64,000 nt of DNA from an uncultured Oscillospiraceae bacterium (GCA_934552825.1 CAKTEQ010000005.1:65701-129700); one strand, 5' to 3'. Counted from the first letter of the stretch, positions 42,993-52,440 are shown. The notes: generated by a model not told the origin, from the letters alone. A program made the numbers and translations.

Positions 42993-43024
42993 CAGAGACG
43001 CACTGCCGCAGCAATGCGTCTCTG
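42993..43024 (-). terminator. terminator after nifJ
   Basis: CAGAGACGCA / TGCGTCTCTG stem; on the minus strand it is followed by TTTTTG. Confidence 0.8.
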
Positions 43025-43037
43025 CCGGTATTCTGAA

Positions 43038-46000
43038 TTACGCCTCCGCCAGTTTTTTCAGCTTTGCGTATTTGTCCTTTGCGTTCTGCTCCGCCGCGGC
43101 GAAGAGGGTCTCCGCACGCTTGGGGAACGCCAGTCCCAGGGAATTATAGCGCACTTCCCGCATGAGGAAGGTGCGGTAATCGCTGGTGGGCTCCTTGCTG
43201 TCAAGCTGGAAGGGGTTCTTACCGGCCTCCGCGAGTCTGGGATCATAGCGGAACATATGCCAGTACCCGGCCTCAACGGCGAGTTTTGTCTCCAGCATGG
43301 AGTTTGCCATGCCGACCTTGATGCCGTGGTTGATGCAGGGAGCGTAGCCGATGACGATGGAGGGGCCGTCGTAGCTCTCCGCCTCTGTGATGGCTCTGAG
43401 AGTCTGCTGATAGGAAGCGCCCATGGCCACCTGAGCGACATAGCAGTAGCCATAGCTCATGGCGATAGCCGCCAGGTCCTTCTTCTTTGTCACCTTGCCT
43501 GCTGCAGCGAACTGGGCGACCTGACCGGTCTGGGATGCCTTGGACGCCTGACCGCCGGTATTGGAATAGACCTCTGTGTCGAACACGAAGATGTTCACGT
43601 TCTCACGGCTGGCAAGGACGTGGTCAAGACCGCCGAAGCCTATATCATAGGCCCAGCCGTCGCCGCCAAAGATCCAGATGGAGGGTTTGACCATGATGTC
43701 CGCCTTGTTGAGAAGGCTCCTGAGCTTTGCCTTCAGCTCCTCGTCCCGGACGATATCCAGCTCTTCCGTCAGGTCACGTCTGAGCTTTTCGGCGGGCTCT
43801 TTCGCAGCCTCAGAGTCGTTGAAAGCGTCGAGCCATGCGTTTATATGCTTGCGGAGAGAGGAGGAGATGATCTCGCTCTGGAGTATCTCCTGAGCGGTCG
43901 CTCTGGCGTCCTCACGGCGGTGGCTGACGCCGAGCATCATGCCATAGCCGAATTCCGCGTTGTCCTCAAAGAGGGAGTTGGCCCAGGCGACGCCTTTGCC
44001 CTGCTTGTTCACGGTGTAAGGCGTGGAGGGCTGGCTGCCGCCCCAGATAGAGGTGCAGCCTGTGGCGTTGGCGACCATCATGTGGTCACCGTAGAGCTGG
44101 GTTATGAGCTTTGCGTAAGGGGTTTCGCCGCATCCGGCGCAGGCGCCGGAGAACTCCAGAAGGGGCTGCTTGAACTGGGAACCCTTTACCGTGTTGGGGG
44201 CGAAGGGCAGTTCCTTTTCGGATACTTCCTTTACGGCATAGTCGAAGCACTCCTGCTCCCCGGTCATGTCAGCCAGGGGCTTCATAACGAGAGCTTTGGT
44301 TTTTGCGGGGCAGATGGCGACGCACACGCCGCAGCCGACGCAGTCATAGGGGGAGACGGTGATGGAGAACTTCAGCTCCTCGCAGCCCTTGCCGTTCATA
44401 GGTACCATCTTTGTGCCCTCTGGAGCGGCGTCAGCCTCGACCTTGTTAAACACGAAGGGACGTATTGCCGCGTGGGGGCAGACGAAGGCGCACTGGTTGC
44501 ACTGAATGCAGTTTTCGCCGATCCACATGGGGACATCCACGGCGATGCCGCGCTTTTCGTAGGCGGCGGTGCCCTGAGGCACGACGCCAGTGGCGTAGTC
44601 GGTGAACGCGGACACGGGCAGAGAATCGCCGTGCTGAGCGTTCGCGGGGTTCATGATGTTCTTTACATATTTTTCGACTGCGCTGTCTCCAAGCTCCCTG
44701 CCGGCAGCGGGAGCGCCGTCCTCGGCGGTTTTCCAGCTTTCGGGGACGTCGATTTTGTGGATGCTGGTGAGACCGGCGTCTATAGCCGCCATGTTCTTCG
44801 CAACTATTTCCTCACCCTTGCGGCCGTAAGTCACCTGGACGGCGTCCTTCATGTGCTTTACAGCATCGTCAATGGGGATGATGTTGGCGAGCTTGAAGAA
44901 AGCCGCCTGGAGTATCATGTTCGTCTTGCCGCCAAGACCGATCTCCTTTGCGATATCCACGGCGTTGCAGGTGTAGAACTTGATGTTGTTATTGGCGATA
45001 TGGCGCTTGGCGGAGGCGGGGAGCTTGCTTATGAGCTCCTCGTCGGACCAGGTGCAGTTGAGCAGGAACACGCCGCCGGCGTGGACATCCTGGACCATAT
45101 CGTATTTCTCAATGTAGGACTGGTTGTGGCAGGCGACGAAGTCCGCGCTGGAGACGTAATATGTGGACTTTATGGGCTTATCGCCGAAGCGGATATGAGA
45201 GATGGTCACGCCGCCGGACTTCTTGGAGTCGTACTGGAAGTATGCCTGGACCTTCTTATCCGTATAGTCGCCGATTATCTTGATGGAGTTCTTGTTGGCG
45301 CCAACGGTACCGTCGGAGCCGAGACCCCAGAACTTGCAGGCGACGGTGCCCTCCGCCTGAGTATTGGGTTCCTCCGTGATGGGAAGAGAGAGGTTCGTAA
45401 CGTCGTCCTCGATGCCCACTGTGAAGGGATGCTGGGGAGCGTCCTTCTTGAGGTTGTCAAACACAGCCACAAAAGCACCGGGTGTGGTGTTCTTGGAGGA
45501 GAGGCCGTATCTGCCGCCGACGACCTGAATATCACGTCTGTCGGAAGCGCTGACCGCGGCGACAACATCCAGATAAAGAGGCTCGCCAAGAGCTCCGGGC
45601 TCCTTTGTGCGGTCCATAACGGCGATCTTTTTGACCGTCTTGGGGAGCGCCTCGATAAGACGGTCAGCGGCGAAGGGGCGGTACAGGCGCACCATGATGA
45701 CGCCAACCTTTTCGCCCTTGCGGTTGAGGTAATCGGCGACTTCCTGCGCTGTGTCGCAGCCGGAACCCATGAGGATTATGACCCGGTCAGCGTCGGGAGC
45801 GCCGTAGTAGTTGAAGAGCTTGTAGTTAGTACCGATCTTCTCGTTGACTTTATCCATGTACTTCTCCACAACGGCGGGGAAGCTGTTATATACGCTGTTG
45901 CACGCCTCGCGGTTCTGGAAGAACATATCGGGGTTCTGGGCAGATCCGTGGAGAACAGGGTGCTCAGGATTGAGCGCGTTTGCACGGAACCGGGCTATGG

Positions 46001-46595
46001 CATCGTGATCCACCATGCTGTTCAGATCGTCATAGTCCCAGATCTCGATCTTCTGCATCTCGTGGGAGGTGCGGAAGCCGTCGAAGAAGTGCAGCACGGG
46101 TACGCGTCCCTCGATAGCCGCCATGTGAGCAACGGCGCCCAGGTCCATGACCTCCTGAGGATTGGAGGACGCCATCATCGCGTAGCCGGTGGAACGGCAT
46201 GCCATAACGTCGGAGTGGTCGCCGAAAATGCTCAGGGCGTGGGTTGCCACAGTTCTCGCGGAGACGTGGATGACATTTGGGAGCTGCTCGGCTGCAATTT
46301 TGAACATATTTGGGATCATGAGCAGAAGCCCCTGAGAGGCTGTATATGTAGTCGTCAGAGCGCCTGAAAGGAGTGAACCGTGGACAGCGCCCGCTGCGCC
46401 TCCCTCAGACTGCATCTCGGCGATCCTGAGGGGACGTCCGAAAATATTCGTCTGACCGCCGGCAGACCATTTGTCCGCAAGCTCCGCCATGACGGATGAG
46501 GGAGTTATGGGATAAATCGCAGCAACTTCCGTAAATGCATATGACACATGAGCGGCGGCAGTGTTGCCGTCCATTGTCTTGAGCGTTCTTATCAT
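43038..46595 (-). CDS. nifJ: pyruvate:ferredoxin (flavodoxin) oxidoreductase
   Basis: 1185 residues, single-chain PFOR. Oxidises pyruvate plus CoA to acetyl-CoA and CO2, reducing ferredoxin: the central carbon and electron node of clostridial fermentation. In order: pyrimidine-binding domain I (from 'NTAAAHVSYAFTEVAAIYPITPSS', in parts), domain II, the gamma domain, two 4Fe-4S clusters ('CNQCAFVCPHAAI' near 690; 'CVGCGVCVAICPAK' near 750), the proximal-cluster 'CAGCGETPYAKL', and the TPP-binding 'GGDGWAYDIGFGGLDH' near 970. GGAGGAACC before the ATG; very biased codon use. Confidence 0.98.
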   Translation of the reverse strand: MIRTLKTMDGNTAAAHVSYAFTEVAAIYPITPSSVMAELADKWSAGGQTNIFGRPLRIAEMQSEGGAAGAVHGSLLSGALTTTYTASQGLLLMIPNMFKIAAEQLPNVIHVSARTVATHALSIFGDHSDVMACRSTGYAMMASSNPQEVMDLGAVAHMAAIEGRVPVLHFFDGFRTSHEMQKIEIWDYDDLNSMVDHDAIARFRANALNPEHPVLHGSAQNPDMFFQNREACNSVYNSFPAVVEKYMDKVNEKIGTNYKLFNYYGAPDADRVIILMGSGCDTAQEVADYLNRKGEKVGVIMVRLYRPFAADRLIEALPKTVKKIAVMDRTKEPGALGEPLYLDVVAAVSASDRRDIQVVGGRYGLSSKNTTPGAFVAVFDNLKKDAPQHPFTVGIEDDVTNLSLPITEEPNTQAEGTVACKFWGLGSDGTVGANKNSIKIIGDYTDKKVQAYFQYDSKKSGGVTISHIRFGDKPIKSTYYVSSADFVACHNQSYIEKYDMVQDVHAGGVFLLNCTWSDEELISKLPASAKRHIANNNIKFYTCNAVDIAKEIGLGGKTNMILQAAFFKLANIIPIDDAVKHMKDAVQVTYGRKGEEIVAKNMAAIDAGLTSIHKIDVPESWKTAEDGAPAAGRELGDSAVEKYVKNIMNPANAQHGDSLPVSAFTDYATGVVPQGTAAYEKRGIAVDVPMWIGENCIQCNQCAFVCPHAAIRPFVFNKVEADAAPEGTKMVPMNGKGCEELKFSITVSPYDCVGCGVCVAICPAKTKALVMKPLADMTGEQECFDYAVKEVSEKELPFAPNTVKGSQFKQPLLEFSGACAGCGETPYAKLITQLYGDHMMVANATGCTSIWGGSQPSTPYTVNKQGKGVAWANSLFEDNAEFGYGMMLGVSHRREDARATAQEILQSEIISSSLRKHINAWLDAFNDSEAAKEPAEKLRRDLTEELDIVRDEELKAKLRSLLNKADIMVKPSIWIFGGDGWAYDIGFGGLDHVLASRENVNIFVFDTEVYSNTGGQASKASQTGQVAQFAAAGKVTKKKDLAAIAMSYGYCYVAQVAMGASYQQTLRAITEAESYDGPSIVIGYAPCINHGIKVGMANSMLETKLAVEAGYWHMFRYDPRLAEAGKNPFQLDSKEPTSDYRTFLMREVRYNSLGLAFPKRAETLFAAAEQNAKDKYAKLKKLAEA

Positions 46596-46648
46596 GGAAG
46601 GTTCCTCCTTAAATAATTCCCGGTTAAGGGTGCAGATTTACTAATTTA

Positions 46649-46677
46649 ATGATACCATCCGCGTATTTTCTTTTCAA
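46649..46677 (-). promoter_or_regulatory. promoter of nifJ
   Basis: Minus strand TTGAAA (46677-46672) and TATCAT (46654-46649), 17-nt spacer. Confidence 0.65.
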
Positions 46678-46767
46678 GAAGCCCGGCGTTGTCATTTAAC
46701 ATGAATTTTACGTTTTTTTGTGTGCAATGTGGACTATGTGGCGGGGTAAATAGTGCAACTTCGTTAA

Positions 46768-46805
46768 AGAAAATGCAATTCTAGATTTACGGAATTGCAT
46801 TTTCT
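46768..46805. promoter_or_regulatory. long perfect inverted repeat in the nifJ-comM divergent region
   Basis: Arms AGAAAATGCAATTC (46768-46781) and GAATTGCATTTTCT (46792-46805), 10-nt loop, no T-run. Additional TGCAA/TTGCA words occur at about 46723, 46754 and 46814. It lies between the nifJ promoter and the comM promoter and could be a two-sided regulator site. Confidence 0.5.
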
Positions 46806-46819
46806 GTCTAAGATTGCAT

Positions 46820-46848
46820 TTGGAACGGTGAAATGTTATCATTATATT
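46820..46848 (+). promoter_or_regulatory. promoter of comM
   Basis: TTGGAA (46820-46825) and TATATT (46843-46848), 17-nt spacer, 14 nt after the inverted repeat. Confidence 0.5.
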
Positions 46849-46922
46849 AATATTATTATTGCGCCCGGAGTGTGAAGGTGAATGGAAACGGCCGGACGCT
46901 TTCAAAGAGTTTTTGGAGGTGG

Positions 46923-48437
46923 ATGCAGTTGGTTACGGAAATACGCTCCATGGGATTGAGCGGCATACGGGGCTACGGCGTCACGATTGAGTGCGCTCTT
47001 TCCGGCGGACTGCCTGCGATAGACGTGGTGGGGCTGCCGGACACGGCAGTCCGGGAAGCGCGGGAGCGGGTGCGCTCCGCTATAAAGGCGAACGGGCTGA
47101 AGTTCCCTGCCAGCCGCATTACAATAAATCTCGCTCCAGCCTGGGCAAAGAAGGAGGGTACCCTCTATGACCTGCCCATTCTCCTTGCCATACTCACGGC
47201 GGCGGGAGACATTAAGCCCATCGAAAAGGGCAGCGCCTTTGTGGGGGAGCTGAGCCTCGGGGGTGAGCTGCGTCCTGTGCGGGGCGCTCTGTCAATGGCG
47301 CTGGCGGCGGAGCGGGAGGGGATAAAAAAGCTCTTCCTCCCGGAGGAGAACGCTCCGGAGGCCGCCTTCGCGGAGAATGTGGAGGTATATCCGGTGACGG
47401 ATGTGGCGCAGCTACTTGCCCATCTCCGGGGCGAGGAGGAGATACCTCCGGCGAGACCGCGCGTATACGAGCCCTGCGAGGAGTTCGGCGTGGACTTCTC
47501 CCAGGTCGTCGGACAGGAAAACGTAAAGCGCGCGCTGGAGATAGCAGCCGCGGGAGGGCACAACGTGCTCATGTCGGGCTCTCCCGGCTCGGGAAAGAGT
47601 ATGCTGGCAAAGCGCATACCGTCTATACTGCCGGCGATGAGCCGGGAGGAGGCGCTGGAGACGACGGAGATACACTCCATCGTAGGGCTGACGGACAGGG
47701 ATATGCCGATCATAAATATGCGTCCGTTCAGGGCGCCCCATCACACGGTGTCCCCAACCGCCATATCCGGAGGCGGTTCCCGCCCAAAGCCGGGGGAGGC
47801 GTCCCTTGCTCACAACGGAGTGCTGTTTCTTGACGAGCTGCCGGAATTCCACAAGGATGCTCTTGAGGTCCTGCGCCAGCCCATGGAGGACGGGCAGATA
47901 ACCATAAGCCGCGTCGCCGGGGCGGAAACATACCCCTGCCGCTTTATGCTGGTGTGCGCTATGAACCCATGTAAGTGCGGCTGGTACGGGCATCCGTCCG
48001 GGCGCTGCACCTGCTCCGAGAATGCCGTAAAGCAGTACAGGTCCAGAATATCCGGGCCCATGCTGGACAGGATAGATATTTTTATCGACGTGCCGAGCGT
48101 AGAGTTTTCTGCTCTGTCGCAGCGGCCGGACAGCGAGACCAGCGGCGACATCCGTGCCCGGGTAAACGCCGCGAGAAGGCTGCAGGAGGAGCGTTACGAG
48201 GGGACGGGAGTCCACTGTAATGCCCATATGACCGGGGAGCAGATAAAGAAATACTGCGCTCTGGACGACCGGGGCACGGCGCTTATGAAGGGGGCCTTTG
48301 ACCGCCTGGGGCTGACAGCCCGCAGTTTTGACAAGATACTTAAAGTTGCCCGGACGATAGCGGATATGGATGGCAGCGAGAACATACAGATGCAGCATCT
48401 TGCCGAAGCAATACAGTATAAATCCGCGATAAAATAA
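46923..48437 (+). CDS. comM: ComM/YifB-type AAA+ ATPase (Mg-chelatase-like)
   Basis: 504 residues. N-terminal Lon-like S5 domain (1-170: 'VTEIRSMGLSGIRGYGV', 'IDVVGLPDTAVREARERV', in parts), AAA+ core with Walker A 'GSPGSGKSM' (near 218-226) and Walker B 'LFLDELPEF', a zinc-binding Cys cluster 'CNPCKCGWYGHPSGRCTC' (in parts) and a C-terminal lid. Related ComM is a branch-migration helicase in natural transformation. Start is either ATG 46923 or TTG 46929; GGAGG (46914-46918) is better spaced for TTG. Confidence 0.94.
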   Translation: MQLVTEIRSMGLSGIRGYGVTIECALSGGLPAIDVVGLPDTAVREARERVRSAIKANGLKFPASRITINLAPAWAKKEGTLYDLPILLAILTAAGDIKPIEKGSAFVGELSLGGELRPVRGALSMALAAEREGIKKLFLPEENAPEAAFAENVEVYPVTDVAQLLAHLRGEEEIPPARPRVYEPCEEFGVDFSQVVGQENVKRALEIAAAGGHNVLMSGSPGSGKSMLAKRIPSILPAMSREEALETTEIHSIVGLTDRDMPIINMRPFRAPHHTVSPTAISGGGSRPKPGEASLAHNGVLFLDELPEFHKDALEVLRQPMEDGQITISRVAGAETYPCRFMLVCAMNPCKCGWYGHPSGRCTCSENAVKQYRSRISGPMLDRIDIFIDVPSVEFSALSQRPDSETSGDIRARVNAARRLQEERYEGTGVHCNAHMTGEQIKKYCALDDRGTALMKGAFDRLGLTARSFDKILKVARTIADMDGSENIQMQHLAEAIQYKSAIK

Positions 48438-48440
48438 GAG

Positions 48441-48475
48441 AAAGGCTCTGCGGCAGCAGCCGCAGAGCCTTTTAA
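48441..48475. terminator. bidirectional terminator between comM and binding lipoprotein 5
   Basis: AAAGGCTCTGCGG with its complement, 6-nt loop, TTTT on the + side. Confidence 0.8.
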
Positions 48476-48492
48476 GCGTTCAGGTCAGAATA

Positions 48493-49581
48493 TCAGAAGA
48501 TCCATGTTGTGTCATCCCAGGAGTTGATGGGGATCATGGGCGTGATGGGCATATAGTTATACTCGCCGTCGATGAGGACTGCCTTGAGGACCTCAGGCAG
48601 GCCGCCGTCAGTGGAGCCGCTGGTGACGTTTGTGCCGCGGATGGCGCTCTTGCCGGCGACAGTGTTGTCCATGAGCGTCTTGAGGTCATTGTAGCCGTCG
48701 AGGAAAAACACGCCGTACTCTTCCAGGTTGACGTTTTTGGAGACAAGGTAGTTGTCAGCGCCGATGGCGGGAGCTGCGAACTGGGCGCAGAAAATTTTTA
48801 CGTTGGGGTTGGCTGTCATGGCGGTTTCCATGGTGTCAAAGCCTTCGCTGATATCGATGCACTCGCCGTCCTCGTATACGATCTTCACTCTGGGATCAGA
48901 GGAGAGGACTTCCTTTGTGGCGTCGTAAGCTACCTGCAGGTCTGTCACGAATGTAAAGCCGGAGATCGCCACCTCAACAGAGCCGTCAGCCGCGTCGGGA
49001 TAGACCTCGTCCAGCCAGGCTATGACCTGACGTCCCTGGGAGTTACCATACTCGATCATGTCTACAAAGGAAGCGCCTGCAAGATCGTAATCGGGAGAGC
49101 AGCCGTAAGCGACGATATATGTGCCGGACTCCTCAGCTTTCTGGAAGGTGTCTTTCATGACATTTACATCAGAAAGTGTTATTGCTATAGCCGCAACATT
49201 GCCGGCTACCACGAAATTTTCGATCTGCTCGATCTGCTTTGAGGTGTCGGTGCCGGAGTCGGCATACTGGAATGTGAAGCCGTACTCATCGCAGAACTTC
49301 TGAATGCCCTCCTTGATTCCGGGAATTTTATCCCATGTGCCGTCGAAGGAAATAAAAGCAACGCTTACGTCCATTCCGGCGGCGACCTTTTCGAGGACGT
49401 ACTCGTGCGCCTTGGAGGCTTTAAGCGTAGCTTTGTCCACCGTGCCGTCGTCAGGGGCGCCGGTTTCAGTGTTTTCAGATTCGGGAGCCTTTGTTTCCTC
49501 TTTCTTGTCACCGCACGCCGCGAGAGACGCGAGGGAGAAAACCATCAGCACTGCCAGGATAATTGCCAAAAACTTTTTCAT
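48493..49581 (-). CDS. solute-binding lipoprotein, divergent fifth intact member
   Basis: 362 residues. Signal peptide MKKFLAIILAVLMVFSLAS with lipobox LAA-C23, then an acidic, Glu/Thr-rich linker (24-45) and a type 1 periplasmic-binding fold ('FISFDGTWDKIPGIKEGIQKF' in parts, 'DTSKQIEQIENFVVAGNVAAIAI', 'DAADGSVEVAISGF'). It lacks the MKAWTSSDYTCDF tail of the array copies and ends in NSWDDTTWIF. GGAGG precedes the ATG. No ABC permease nearby; a LysR gene is divergent, 240 nt away, and may control it. Ligand unknown. Confidence 0.9.
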   Translation of the reverse strand: MKKFLAIILAVLMVFSLASLAACGDKKEETKAPESENTETGAPDDGTVDKATLKASKAHEYVLEKVAAGMDVSVAFISFDGTWDKIPGIKEGIQKFCDEYGFTFQYADSGTDTSKQIEQIENFVVAGNVAAIAITLSDVNVMKDTFQKAEESGTYIVAYGCSPDYDLAGASFVDMIEYGNSQGRQVIAWLDEVYPDAADGSVEVAISGFTFVTDLQVAYDATKEVLSSDPRVKIVYEDGECIDISEGFDTMETAMTANPNVKIFCAQFAAPAIGADNYLVSKNVNLEEYGVFFLDGYNDLKTLMDNTVAGKSAIRGTNVTSGSTDGGLPEVLKAVLIDGEYNYMPITPMIPINSWDDTTWIF

Positions 49582-49623
49582 TTAACATTTCCTCCAAAAA
49601 AATATTTCGATGTCACATAACTA

Positions 49624-49652
49624 TTGACAAAATCATCATAACACGATATATA
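49624..49652 (+). promoter_or_regulatory. candidate promoter of the divergent LysR gene
   Basis: TTGACA (49624-49629) and TATATA (49647-49652), 17-nt spacer; a TATAAT two bases further gives a 19-nt spacer. It would leave a leader of about 165 nt. Confidence 0.4.
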
Positions 49653-49820
49653 ATTATCTTGCCTGCGCGGAACGCATTCTTTTGTGCGTAAAACGCAATT
49701 TAAAACGCGAAAATATCATATATTATAGTAATAATTGACTAAATATGCGGGCTTATCTGGAGCTTGAGACTGCGTTTTGACGGTTGAAGAGAAGAAAAAC
49801 GATGGAAGGGAGAGGCTGGA

Positions 49821-50723
49821 ATGACCTCTGAACAGTTGAAACATTTTTTGTCGACCTGTAAATACATGAGTTTTACCATAGCGGCGGATCACCTCTTTCT
49901 TCACCCGACGAGTATAAGCCGAAGCGTGAGTACCCTTGAGAAGGAGATCGGCGTAAATCTCTTTGAGCGCAAGCATAGGGGGCTGCGCCTGACAGAGGCG
50001 GGAGAGTTCTTCGCGAAAGAGGCGGAGTATATACTCAACGCTATGGAAAACGCGGCGCACCAGGCGCGCAATCTGAACACCCAGACAGGCTCGAAGCTTA
50101 CGATCAGGCTTGTGCAGAATATGTACATAGCCACGTACGGGCTGTTCAAGGAATTTCTGAAGAAATACCCCAACGCGAACATAGACCTGGGGTTCTATAT
50201 GCCTGTGGACGGACTGGACGTCTGCCGTCAGCTGGACGACGGGACGATAGACATCTACTTCGGGTACAGTGATAATATCCCGTCCTTCTCGGCTTCCAAC
50301 TATAATATCAGGAAGGTGCGCACGGATTCCATCGGCATCGTGGTGGGCAAGACCCACCGCTTCCACGGCAGGAAAAGCGTGAGTCTGGCAGATCTCCAGG
50401 GGGAGATCGTTTACAGCAGCGACTACCATGATTACGGCATCGCCCGGACGGTGAGCGCCGCTATGGAGAACATGGGATATATGCCCTCAAACTATGCCAG
50501 GACGCTCAGCGAGAATGAGCTGCTGCTCCTGGTTTCCACGGGGAAGGGGATATCCTTCATGGTCACAGCCGCCGCCGTGTCAAGCGCGTGGGACTGTGAG
50601 GTCATCCCGTTCTCGGATTTTGAGTATAAGAAGAATTTCTATATGATCTGGCTCAATAATAATCCAAACCCGACGCTGCGCTCGTTCCTCGAATGCTCCA
50701 GGGAAGTGGAGCTGGACCCATAA
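49821..50723 (+). CDS. LysR-family transcriptional regulator
   Basis: 300 residues. N-terminal helix-turn-helix (1-60: 'CKYMSFTIAADHLFLHPTSISRSVSTLEKEIG', in parts) and an effector-binding domain from about residue 92. Ser-rich 'SDNIPSFSASNYNIRK' lies in the ligand cleft region. AAGGGAGAGG stands before the ATG. It is divergent from the fifth binding lipoprotein and followed by a PhlG-type hydrolase gene; LysR genes generally act on divergent or adjacent units, so either is a candidate target. Confidence 0.92.
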   Translation: MTSEQLKHFLSTCKYMSFTIAADHLFLHPTSISRSVSTLEKEIGVNLFERKHRGLRLTEAGEFFAKEAEYILNAMENAAHQARNLNTQTGSKLTIRLVQNMYIATYGLFKEFLKKYPNANIDLGFYMPVDGLDVCRQLDDGTIDIYFGYSDNIPSFSASNYNIRKVRTDSIGIVVGKTHRFHGRKSVSLADLQGEIVYSSDYHDYGIARTVSAAMENMGYMPSNYARTLSENELLLLVSTGKGISFMVTAAAVSSAWDCEVIPFSDFEYKKNFYMIWLNNNPNPTLRSFLECSREVELDP

Positions 50724-50726
50724 GGG

Positions 50727-50763
50727 AAAAGGCTGCCGGATAAATCACACGGCAGCCTTTTTG
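50727..50763 (+). terminator. terminator after LysR gene
   Basis: AAAAGGCTGCC with its complement and TTTTT. Confidence 0.8.
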
Positions 50764-50875
50764 TAATTTAGGACAAAAACACTTGATTTAATCCTGATAT
50801 AATATACAATATATACATAAGAGCTTCCGGCGCTGCCCGGACAGAACTAATCAAAATGAAACGGAGGAGCCGACC

Positions 50876-51712
50876 ATGGCGAGACATCCCCTTTGCCCCG
50901 AAGAGAACGCGATAAGCTACAGCAAGTATTGGTATTGGAAGCAGCCGCCTCTTAATCCCCTGTCCCAGGAGCTGCTTGAGTTCCCGGTGAAAGTGGAGCA
51001 GGCGCTGCCTTTTGAAAGGCTGAATGACCTGCTGAAACCCGGCTATCTCCCCCGGGAGCACGGCTGGTGCATGCTGCCGGACGGCGGAGGCTACGCCTCG
51101 TCGTACATCTGGATGCCGGATGTCACGGTGGAGATGCTGGACTGGTGGTACATATGGCACTTTATAAAGCCTCAGGGAGTCCCGGAGGGCTGCGGCAACC
51201 TGCGTTACAAGATATGGTGTCCTCAAGAGCACGTGGACACGGGCTTTTTGGACGAGGATAGCCGCCTCAAGGCGCTGGATGAGAGCCTGCCTCTGCGGGA
51301 GCGGCGGTACGGACAGAAGAATTTCATCCTGGAGAGCATGGACGGCGGCGAGGGGGATAACCTTCTTGATCTGCGCGCCGCATGCCACGACCCTGTTGAG
51401 TTCGGATTCGACGCGCACATGGTAGCCATGCCCGAGAGCGGCACGATAATCGCAGCGGAATCCTCGGGAAACCTTAATATTTATCAGTTCCGCCCCTACG
51501 GCCTGGGAGGCAGAGGTGTGGAGATGCGCGTGCGCATCTATGCCGGGTACGATCTTGTGGGTGGCAAGGCCGTGAGAAACGATATTCCCGTTACGCCTGA
51601 AATGCTCATCGGGAACATAAAGCACGTCCTCGTCGAATACCCGAATCTGGCACGTTTTCTTCCCTCTCTCTACGCAGAGGAGGGCTGCAAGCCGATCACC
51701 GGTACATACTGA
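50876..51712 (+). CDS. DAPG/phloretin hydrolase (PhlG)-family protein
   Basis: 278 residues, no signal peptide. 'MPDVTVEMLDWWYIWH' (80-95) and 'LRYKIWCPQEHVD' (109-121), followed by 'DAHMVAMPESGTIIAAES' (in parts, about 180-197), match the zinc-dependent C-C hydrolase family that includes 2,4-diacetylphloroglucinol hydrolase and the phloretin hydrolase of the gut anaerobe Eubacterium ramulus. H95, E118 and H119 are plausible metal ligands. A substrate such as a dihydrochalcone or other aryl diketone is inferred. CGGAGG precedes the ATG; an extended -10 TGATATAAT occurs at 50795-50803. Confidence 0.75.
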   Translation: MARHPLCPEENAISYSKYWYWKQPPLNPLSQELLEFPVKVEQALPFERLNDLLKPGYLPREHGWCMLPDGGGYASSYIWMPDVTVEMLDWWYIWHFIKPQGVPEGCGNLRYKIWCPQEHVDTGFLDEDSRLKALDESLPLRERRYGQKNFILESMDGGEGDNLLDLRAACHDPVEFGFDAHMVAMPESGTIIAAESSGNLNIYQFRPYGLGGRGVEMRVRIYAGYDLVGGKAVRNDIPVTPEMLIGNIKHVLVEYPNLARFLPSLYAEEGCKPITGTY

Positions 51713-51719
51713 GAATAAA

Positions 51720-51755
51720 AATATCTCCCACCGTTCAAAACGGTGGGAGATATTG
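51720..51755. terminator. bidirectional terminator between PhlG-like and DUF554 genes
   Basis: 15-bp stem ATATCTCCCACCGTT with its complement and a short loop. Confidence 0.8.
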
Positions 51756-51762
51756 CTCTATA

Positions 51763-52440
51763 TCACATGAATTGGCACAGGGCGATAGGGAGAAAAATTG
51801 CGGGCAGGAAATTTGCAACCTTGATTTTTGTTATACCCAGCATATTAAGCCCGAGACCAATTATAAGAAGGCTGCCCGCACAGGTCATTTCAGCGATAAT
51901 GTAATCACTCAGCAGGGGGGAGAGCAGTCCCGCCAGGAGCACTATCACGCCCTGATATATGAATATGGATACACCGGACAATGCGACCCCAAAGCCCATG
52001 GTAGCAGCAAAAACAAGTGAGCTTATACCGTCCAGCAGCGCCTTGGTGAAAAGTGTTTCGTGATTGCCGGTCAGTCCGGACTGGAGAGAACCGACTATCG
52101 CCATAGCTCCGACGCAGAAAACGAGGGTGCCCGTGACGAAGCCCTCGCCAACGGAGGCTCCGTCGCCATTTTTGAACCTGCGGCCTATGCGCTCGCCCAA
52201 GCTGCTGAGGTGGCGGTCAATGTCGATAAGCTCGCCGATTATACCGCCGAGGGCTGTGGAAATCACCAGAACAAGTGTGTTTTCACCCTTCAGAGCGCCG
52301 GATATGCCGATATATATTACGCACAGGGCGATGCCGCTCATGATATGCTTTGTAAGTCTCTCGGGGATGCCCTTTTTGAACAGTGCGCCCATAAGGCTTC
52401 CGGCGATTATAGCGAGGGCGTTTACCGCGACACCAAGCAT
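51763..52440 (-). CDS. DUF554 membrane protein
   Basis: 225 residues from the ATG at 52440 (AAGGAG upstream); the longer frame to 52485 lacks start support. Seven hydrophobic segments; family signatures 'NALAIIAGSLMGALFKKGIPE', 'GEGFVTGTLVFCVGAMAIVGSLQSGL', 'TKALLDGISSLVFAATMGFGVALSG' (all in parts). DUF554 (YdfK/YqgA) proteins are conserved inner-membrane proteins of unknown function. It has its own terminator-bounded unit. Confidence 0.9.
   Translation of the reverse strand: MLGVAVNALAIIAGSLMGALFKKGIPERLTKHIMSGIALCVIYIGISGALKGENTLVLVISTALGGIIGELIDIDRHLSSLGERIGRRFKNGDGASVGEGFVTGTLVFCVGAMAIVGSLQSGLTGNHETLFTKALLDGISSLVFAATMGFGVALSGVSIFIYQGVIVLLAGLLSPLLSDYIIAEMTCAGSLLIIGLGLNMLGITKIKVANFLPAIFLPIALCQFM

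Noticed and set aside
42606..46367. 1253-codon open frame on the + strand
   Set aside because: It is antisense to nifJ and thiI, has no ribosome site and no recognisable domain; high-GC, biased codons of nifJ keep the opposite frame open.
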